Of a DNA stretch of 64,000 nucleotides, positions 55,721-64,000 are shown piece after piece. A program made the position numbers and the translations under genes. The stretch is taken from NCBI GenBank assembly GCA_963920665.1, contig OY987268.1, positions 19,408,501 through 19,472,500 on the forward strand, given 5' to 3'. The DNA is from Straminergon stramineum. Lineage: Eukaryota; Streptophyta; Bryopsida; Hypnales; Calliergonaceae. The notes beneath the pieces are model-generated. The model did no database searches, was not told where the DNA came from, and saw nothing but the letters and a program-made list of their open reading frames with translations. How positions within the stretch are numbered: position 1 is the first letter of the stretch; every line of letters starts with the position of its first letter.

Positions 55721-58700
55721 TACAAAATGAATCCATATTAGCATTTTGCATCTGCATTTTATATGTGGTATATCAAAAAACTCAAACTACTTTTCATTTT
55801 TCTTTACTTCCAAATTCTCTAGAATTTGATCATAAAGATGGGGTTTTTTTCTCCTAATCTCATCTATATTTTGTGATTTTTTCAAAAGAATCTAAAATAG
55901 ATTCTTGTATGAGAAGAGCAACTTCTATTTGGAAAAATCCACTATTTGCTAATTTCTATGCCTTAAAATTTTTTGAATCTAATAATAACATTGATCTAGC
56001 CTTAGGTTTGGCATAGTAGCCTTTATCTTACAAACAAAATTCTCCACTTCTTTTTGGCATTCCATATGGATATTTTGTTATAGAAAGAAGTAAAAAATTA
56101 GGATTTTAATTTAAAAAAGTATTATTATGATATTAATAAGTAAAACGTAAATATCAATTATGTTCTTAGAAGCATATTTTCAAATGTTGAACTTTTGTAT
56201 CATCAAAAAAATTAAAATTAAAAATAGAATATCTTGAACTTTGAAAAATATCAAAAATCCAAATTTAAAAAATAAGGTAATTTACCTTTAGTAAACCACA
56301 TATTAAATACCACATTAGTATCAAATACATTTGTATGTGGAGACATCCAATAATTTTTAGTAGTACCTAAATGGGAAAATGGTGTATCTCTAATTCTTCC
56401 ATAATTTATTGGAATTGCTGTAGGATATAAGTTTTCTAATGACTATATCAAAGATGTGGATATAGGTTGTAAAAACTTGTAAACATCAACTGTAAACAAA
56501 TCTCCAAGCTTGTCAATTTTTTTGCCTAGGTTTGTATGGTTATTTTTCCAATTTGACTGAGCATATCTATAAACATGGATGGTAAATAAATAATTGTATT
56601 AGATAACTATAGTAATAATCAAGTTCAAATAAAATTATGAAAATAATGATTTGATTCAAAATTCAAATTAATAAAAGAATTATATTTATCTCATTTAAAA
56701 TGAATTTTTTTGCAATATACAAAATAGAGTATAATGTATTGAAGGTAGAATTTATGTACATAACTAGCTTGTCAATAAAAGTATCAAGTTGCCAACCAAT
56801 CATGACCATGTCTCCACCACTTTTCTCAAGATTCTTCTCATTCTACAAATCTTCCATACTCATACATAAAATCTAGAAGATTATAATATTCTTGACACTT
56901 CTGACTTCAAAGAAACCTATCAACATATATTCAACCTTTTCATGAAAAGTTAATACATGCAATGAAAAGAAATTTACATTTCAACTACCAAATTAGGTAA
57001 TATTATGTGAAAGACTACATGATTATAAATATAGAATAACAAATGAAAATGATTGACTAATACAATAGAAATACAACAAAACATGACAAGGAAAGCACAA
57101 AGGCCAATTATCTTATTGCATCTCTAATCCAATATTAAAAATGACCAATGATTAGTCAATGTTTACACCATTTGTGCACTACAACTTGTACAATTGGATA
57201 TCAAACATAGAAAGATGCCAAAGAGTCTTCCTTCAACAATTCGCAAGAGACTTTCATACTTTGCAATGTGCAAAATCAAGTCCACAATGTAATTACTACA
57301 CCAATAAAACCAAATTAGGAGAATGTTTGCAAGAAGATCCCACAATTATTGCAAATAAAAGATTTTGCATCTTATCATGTCACTGGTTTGATAGTACTCA
57401 AATTGTACAAGTATTTAAAGTGTCCATTGTTGCATAGATGACCAAAAGTAATTGCTTCCGTCATTAAAAAAATAAAATCCATCATTTAGAAAGATTCCAA
57501 GAAGGCAAAAAAGTGAACATTCAACTCTTTCTAATGACATTGCTTTGGTTGACACATCATCTACCATTATGTATGTCTAGAATTCAATATACACTCATTA
57601 TCCAATCAAATGTCTATTCAACAAGAGATTGTAAAGATATATAAGAAATTTGAACATCATGGTTGTAAGAAAGGACTGGATGTAAGGAAAATGACCTATT
57701 ATAATCCATTTAAGTTGATTTGCAATCAACAACATATTCAAAGCTTATTTTTACTTGCAATTGATTGGAAATCTCACACTTAAAAAATTAGAATAAATCA
57801 AATCTATATTGCATGAGAAATATTGTAATTCGTCAAGGCAACCCCATATGTCCCTCATTGTTCCCTCAAATGCTTTCTTGTGTCACAATCAAAGCATCAT
57901 AGAAGAAAACAACAATCATTTGCTTTCTTGTCCTTGCACATACAAAGAATTAGAGAACAATTCAAACAAATTAAATAGGATCTCATATATATATATATAT
58001 GGAAACTTCCTAAACAATAAAACCCTTTGCATACCATAAGAGTATCAATGAGTTACTACTTTAGATCTTCCACATCTTCACCAACTTTGTATTGTTCACT
58101 TGATCCTATTGCATCCAAGGTACCACCGTTGAGAGTAGCCTTTGTCAATGGAACTTCTTGGGGCTCCAAAAGAACCCCAACCTTTTGTTTACAATTGTCC
58201 GAATTCAAAATATTTGTGATCTTAGGGTCTTCACGTACAATTTCAATTTCAATTTCTTTCTTCTATTCTTCTTTACCTTTGGAGAAACGTACAATTTTGT
58301 AAGACCAATCAATAGGACAAACACTGCAACTCAACTTGTTCATCACATGAAGAATGTTAACAAAATTAAGCACATCACAAAGCATATGGTTTCCAACCTA
58401 CCAATATGCCAAAAGTAAGGAGATTGATTGAAAGTCCTAAAAACCAAATTCAAAGCTAAAATATCTTCTTTAAAATTATTGCGAGATATGTTTATTGTCA
58501 TATATATCTCATGTACCAACCAAAATTTAAAAACTTCAATTAGAATGAGTTCCCTTTTCTTTGTAGTCATCCACAAAAATAACTAAAGAAAAATCTTCAC
58601 TAGTTGGATTTGAATAGCACATTTTGAAACTGAATATGATGGTGCTCCGAGTCCTTGATATGCTCCTTTGAAGACACCAAATAAATCTTTTGGTCTTTGG

Positions 58701-60100
58701 TCTTACTTTTGTTAGAAGACTACCACATTCTCAAATTTTTTGGCAAGGTTGGCTACTTTATCACGTTTAATGGTTACTTCTTAGGCATGTGTATGTTCAA
58801 TCAGTGACTCTTGGAGATGCAAACTTCTAATTAGTTCTTCCATTCAAAAGGTTTGGTTCTCTTAAACTTGTAATAGAAAAAATTTAGTCCATCTAACAAA
58901 AATTAAAAGATACAATGAACGGAATTTATTTGCAAGTCTTGAAAGCAAAAAGAAAGAAAATAGATGCTAGATTCCACTCCAAATCTCTAACAAAAACTAA
59001 ACCACAAATATAAATTCATAGAATGTGTGCCCTATAAGATAAGAGCAAAAGACAATTTCAAACTTGCTTCCTACAACATCAATGATAATAGAGCTCTAGT
59101 GTTTGAAACCTTGTGGCGTGGTTATCCAAAATACTGGCTGTTTAGTGACCACTTCATGTCACGTTGTCAGGAAGACTTAGTATTTGGCTTGGACTAGCAT
59201 GGGGCCTTTGATGTAGAAGTACTTTGTATATAATCTTAAATACCCTAAAGAATAATAAACCTATCCTCAAAACTCCTTTTTCCCTAAATGACTAAATCCC
59301 TATTCTATAATTCTCACTATGCCCTAGAAATTGTAATACCTAACTTTTATCTAGCATAAATGATGAATCATATCTCCATGAAACTTGAAACTGTGCCACA
59401 TTGTAGACCAACCATCTGAATAATTGCATACCAATTTTCATACAAAATTCAAATATTGTTCAACTTTGGTGGATATTTTCCTACTATTGACTTTATGCCC
59501 TTCTCAAGATACCCTAAACTAGCATAGTTGACTTTGACCTAGTGTATTTTACGGATAGACTTTTCCATTTTTTTGAAATTTTGCTACAAAGTAGATCAAC
59601 TTATCAACTCTTTACACATCAAATTTCAACCTAATCTAAGATACAATATAACTTTGGTGAACATTTCTCCACTTTGACTTGCTTAGTCATGGTTTCTACA
59701 CCTGATTGTATTTCTTACATTGCTCATAGATCCTAAGTTTGTGGAAGTCAAAATTTTGACATAAGATAGAAAATCAATGAAAAAGGTACCCTCTTAGTTC
59801 CATAGCCATAAAACAAAAATTCAATAACATCCAAGCTCTTCAATGCACCCTCTGTGGTTGTTTTAGATTTCAAACACCTCCACTTTGTAGCTTCATATCT
59901 CCCTCTACATAATAGATTTAGATATCAAACTTGGCATCATAGTAAATCAACCTTCCAAGAACTTAGACCCCAAAGTTTGTTTGATTCAACACTTTATCAA
60001 AACACAACACAAAACCCTTCATATAAATGCCTCTTTTAATAGAAATTTCAACAATTAATACATAGTTAGCACCCAACAATGCCTCTCACGTCTCCCAACT
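55721..60100. other. AT-rich gene-free spacer
   Basis: No gene is recognised. There is an (AT)8 microsatellite at 57985-58000. A small palindrome (TAAGGTAATTTACCTT) is present near 56274. ORFs of 60-92 codons have no domain signature. Confidence 0.45.
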
Positions 60101-61671
60101 ACCAAGAAAAATAAGAGAGATACGAGGGACCAAACTTTGTCTCTAAAAGCCACTACAACCTTTATTACCCACCCTTAGTAATCTGCGAGCACAACCAAGT
60201 TTTGGATTTCAACTAAGTGAATCCTACCTTTGGGTGTCTAAGTGTGGTCCATTGTGCCTCCAAGAAATGAATCTCTTACTAAGTGCCTAAGTGACCCCAA
60301 ATTTTCAAGATTCGCTTAATCTACTTTTGATGCTTTGACCGACTGAATGGATGGCCTGCTGTATGATCTGGATGGAACCTACGCCAGGGCAGAACTAACC
60401 TAGGAAACCTCTAGTTCATCTTGTTCCATTTCTAAAAACATAAAACTCGACCCTATCCAACCTTCTTAGCCAAAGTTATGGGTGGATGAAGTTTGACCGC
60501 TACTCGGTTCCTCAAACTTCATCCATCGATTTCACCTAACTCTCCAATTCAGAAAGATCCGAAATTTTTAGGGATGCGTCACAGGAATTGCTCCTACGTA
60601 GATCTGGATTTGGGTCTTAATTAAGGATTCCTTCGGAGTTTTCATCCAAGCCTTACCTAAACTTCATCCGCTAATTTCTCCTAACCTATATTTCGGAATT
60701 AACTTTTCTTTTTGGCCCTGGACCCTAAGTGGTAGCTTCTTCCTAATCTACTTATTTCTCTGTCAAATTCGGAGTTTAGCTATTCTTCATCCAATTTGAC
60801 CCTAAACTTCATCCAATGATAATTTTCTCAATTTTGATCCGATTTGGGCGTGCCTTATGGTTTTGAATAGCTACAGCCTCCTTCTTCAAGTTTATGTCCC
60901 TGAAAATGACCTGACCTACAGTCCTAAGGGTCTGACCTAGGGGTAGGCCTCAGCCCAAGCTACTAGCTTCTAATGAGGGGCCTACGGAAGTTTGGAAAGG
61001 TTTAACTCATACCTCAGAACTGGAGTCATTGATCACACCCATTGGAAGTTGTAACTCCTCCACCATGAACTCCCATGCCGTGAGACAACGAACCACCATT
61101 CTAATCATAAAGTAATTTGGTACAAGAGTTTAATTGTTGATTTTATCCTACTTCTTTCCTCCTTCCTTCTTTCCTTTCCTTTCACACTCTTAGGTGGACC
61201 AACTACCCTTGTTCCTACCTACTAAGCTAATCTTAAAGATGTGTCATACCATCCTCCAATGTTGAGCTAATTCTTCCTTCCTACGTCTTACATCCTATAC
61301 TTACATCTCACACTTAATCTCGTGGGGATTACCTAATTCTAATCTAAAGGCTTAAGCAAGTCTTGGGAATTTTGCCCTATCCTATCTACCTTCATCTTCT
61401 TCCTTCAAGTTGTTCTTCCTCTTGTCATTTCTTCCCATTCTTTCGGCCTTCCGCCATCTCTACTTGGATTGTCTTTTCATTTTTATGTTGGTTGTAGGAG
61501 ACGAGGCGTTGGATTCCCTGCTCCGGTTAGTGTGTTAGTACAAGGACCACCCTCCTGCTCCTTCCCCTATTCTCTTCCCTCCTCACTGGGCTTAGCCAAC
61601 TTTGTTTTCTATTGTTGGACTTTATTTTTCTCCTCCAGTTGTTGCCCCTTCTCCCTGGTCCTGGCTTTTGT
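60101..61671. other. Higher-GC spacer, no gene recognised
   Basis: Composition shifts to about 42-45% GC from 60100 to the window end. There is no recognisable coding domain. The change suggests a different repeat class, possibly a large retroelement's non-coding part. Confidence 0.35.
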
Positions 61672-61770
61672 GCTGTAACCCAACCCCGCAGCCCCTTGTT
61701 GTATCCAACCTCGTAGCCCCCTACCGAAACCCAACTTCGGGCCCCTATGTTGTAACCCCTCCCTCATGGC
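61672..61770 (+). repeat. Minisatellite, about 26-bp unit, four copies
   Basis: Units have the form TGTAACCCAACCCCGCAGCCCC. Successive copies vary (TATCCAACCTCGTAGCCCCC, AAACCCAACTTCGGGCCCC, TAACCCCTCCCTCATGGCCC). A plus-strand open frame crosses them but looks incidental. Confidence 0.7.
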
Positions 61771-62124
61771 CCTTGTTGGTAGGTGCTACCCCATCGGTGT
61801 TACCCAGCTTGGTACCCTCCCCTGGGTATTTGGGTGCCACGAGTATGGGTTGGGGTGTTGGATTGGGGAGCTATTTTCCTTCCTTATACTAATTTGTATG
61901 GGTAGGTGTATTAAAAGGTTGCCATATTGCTAATGGGTGGTAGGCTAGGCTTGTGTAGGCAAAGGCCTCACTCCATTTATCACTAATTATCCCCTACACT
62001 AACTTTGACTTCTAGTTCCTATTTTTTGGGACCTAAACCTTGGTTTGTTCCCTACGCGTTTTGGGAACTAAACCTTATGGGGAGAGAGGACACGAGGTCT
62101 TACGGTTCTCCTATGGGATGCTTT

Positions 62125-62436
62125 TAACACTCCACTAGGACTTTTTCACTCAAAGAGGGTTCAAAGCTTTGCCGTGGCTCTCTCTTTTAACACTCTGCTA
62201 GGACCTTTTCACCCAAGGGGGTTCAAAGCTTCACTGTGGTTCACTCCTTCAACATACCACTAATCCTTTCACCCAAAAGGGATTCAAAGCTTCACCATGG
62301 CTCTCTCTTTTAACACTCCACTAGGACTTTTTCATCCAAAAAAGGGGATTCAAAGCTTTGCCGTGGCTCTCTCTTTTAACACTTCGCTAGGACTTTGTCA
62401 CCCAAAAAAGGGGGTTCAAAACTTCGCCGTCATGGC
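62125..62436 (+). repeat. Minisatellite, about 62-bp unit, five copies
   Basis: Each unit contains TTTTAACACTCC, CTAGGAC(C/T)TTTTCA, a CCCAAAA(A)GGGGG-like run, TTCAAAGCTT and GCCGTGGCTCTCTC. Copy boundaries are at about 62125, 62187, 62248, 62308 and 62372. Copies differ by 5-15%. In one frame they give repeated FNTxLGLxHPKKG peptides, but the frame is not kept across all copies. Confidence 0.85.
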
Positions 62437-64000
62437 GGGGCCTATTAAGTTGTACTCTCTCTTGACCCATTCCAAGGAGCACTACGTTAGTATTTGGGGG
62501 AACCCAAAAGAGACCTCAACACTCAAGGGGTTAGCTATGCGGGGTTAGTACTATAAATAACTTGAATTAAAGGCCCCTCAAAGTGGCATCGCCAGTCATA
62601 TGGGGGGTTGCTCTAGAGTTAGTATAATGACAAGATGAGGGGAATGACAAACAAGGGCATCTCAAAGATAACACACACAACACTTAGTAATACAGTGAGG
62701 TAAAAAGCCTCCAAGCTCAAGTTTGGAGAAATTAGTACTATACACACTGAAGATGCAAGGGACCTCCAAAGACCTCGCATGCTTGAAAATCAACAACGGC
62801 CAAAAGTGCCCAAAAAACACCATTGCAAGGCTTGTGGCTAAAATGCCACAATTTCCAATATAAATTGGATCCAATGGACCCAATTACACAAAAAGGGGGT
62901 GGTGAGAGAGGGGAAGGGGTGACCTTGTATACTCTTTCCCGGGCACCCACCTCTCCTCGTTCATCTAAGTTAACCTTATCTCCTTGAATTTTCATCCAAA
63001 ACTCAAGGTTTTCATCCTATGCTAGCCCACTAAACTAACTTTTGGAGATGAACTTTGAATCACAAACAGATTGTGCCATTGGCTTTAGAAGGCCATTTTT
63101 AATTTATGGGAATCCCCCTTCCCCTTTTCTATCTCCAAAATCGCAACAAAACCTAGCGCCCACTTAACACCAAAACCTGAGAAAAATCCCAACTTTTGGA
63201 GGTTGACTTTTCTAGAAATAAGAACTAGCTTAGGCACCTGAGAAGGTATGGGGGAGTGAGAAAAGACCTATCTTGGGCCCCATTCCACTTTTGTATGCTC
63301 CTGCTTCGCCAGTCAAGCCCACCGTGGACTTTAAATTTCATTAATTGTTGGGGAATGTTGGAGGTTTGGGTACTTATGACTATCAGAATGTCGTGAAACT
63401 TGTCAAGGAAGCTTATTAACATGAAAGAATCTATACTAATATTTAGTGGGAATTTATTGCCACCTGGGGACTTTCTAGGAATTTTCCATCCCAGATTTGG
63501 GTAGTTGACTGTTCGGAAAGACATCTTTTGACTATCAGAAAATTCCAAAACTTTTCGTGGAACCTCCCATGGGATCTCACAACACATGTGTAGGTTCATA
63601 CTTTTACTCTACACATTGGTCAAGAGGGGACAAAATCCACCCCCTCATTTAATCATTGGTGGCTGAGGAATCTTCTACACCGAGGGGAATCTTGGCAAAC
63701 CGACTTTGTTGTTGGTTCCCGGGCATGGATTTAATCCCATAACACCCTCCTTGGACATGAGATTCCTCCATGGTCCCGTCTTTGTATTTTTAACATTTAC
63801 AAGCCAACAATTGGGGTTCCGCTATTTCGTCGATGAAATGGGGAAACTAGAACCTATCTTCGGGAACTAACCTCTATGCCTTACCATGGTTTCTTCAACC
63901 AATTCTAGCCCAGAGATGTCCTTTTCATGTGGGTTTTTGAGCTTGATACGCCCATTACTCATAATTGACAGATTTGCCACGATTAGTTGGGTTTTAACCT
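62437..64000. other. Right-end spacer, no gene recognised
   Basis: Moderate GC and several ORFs under 125 codons, with no family signature on either strand. The minus-strand frame at 63225-63599 has no recognisable motif. Confidence 0.35.

Noticed and set aside
62297..62548. 83-codon ORF with repeated FNTxLGLxHPKKG peptides as a repeat protein
   Set aside because: It is the translation of a minisatellite whose copies are not kept in one frame; no start context or domain.

Overview
The window is nuclear DNA of a plant, most likely a land plant. It carries an intronless plant-type histone H4, spliced genes for TFIIA large subunit and TAF12, a decayed Ty1/Copia pol region, and very AT-rich gene-poor spacers full of small inverted-repeat transposons. 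The two complete MDR oxidoreductase genes have GC-rich exons and look closest to fungal members of their family. That combination, with strong exon/intergene GC contrast, fits a seed-free plant (moss, liverwort, lycophyte or fern) better than a flowering plant, but I cannot name the species.

Layout. 1-2.5 kb: 3' part of a degenerate Copia element (RT-RNase H, + strand). 4-5 kb: local tandem duplications. 6.3-10.9 kb (- strand): TFIIA large subunit, six recognisable exons and a TATA/site II promoter; its C-terminal beta-domain exon was not found. 11.05-13.2 kb: a TTAA-flanked inverted-repeat element containing a long hairpin. 15.7-18.1 kb (- strand): TAF12, two exons. 18.5-27.5 kb: AT-rich spacer with CACTA-like and TTAA-flanked elements. 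27.6 kb (+): histone H4, followed by at least three decaying H4-derived fragments to 29.2 kb. 31.3-32.4 kb: degenerate coding fragments between CCCCTCAC inverted termini. 33-49 kb (+): a tandem array of a zinc-less MDR family gene: one truncated pseudogene (35 kb) and two intact three-coding-exon genes (39.9-42.2 and 47.2-48.8 kb), each with its own TATA box and a predicted 5' UTR intron. 49-64 kb: no convincing gene; MITEs, minisatellites and AT-rich spacer.

Function. TFIIA-L and TAF12 are both RNA polymerase II pre-initiation complex components, encoded on the same strand about 6 kb apart. H4 is core chromatin. The MDR genes are probably cytosolic NAD(P)H-dependent reductases/dehydrogenases of unknown substrate.

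Most interesting signal: two groups of non-autonomous inverted-repeat elements. One group ends in CCCT/CCCCT and sits between TTAA repeats (piggyBac-like architecture), with a related-empty-site comparison available inside the window. The other is a diverse set of MITEs sharing the terminal heptamer TAAGGTA.
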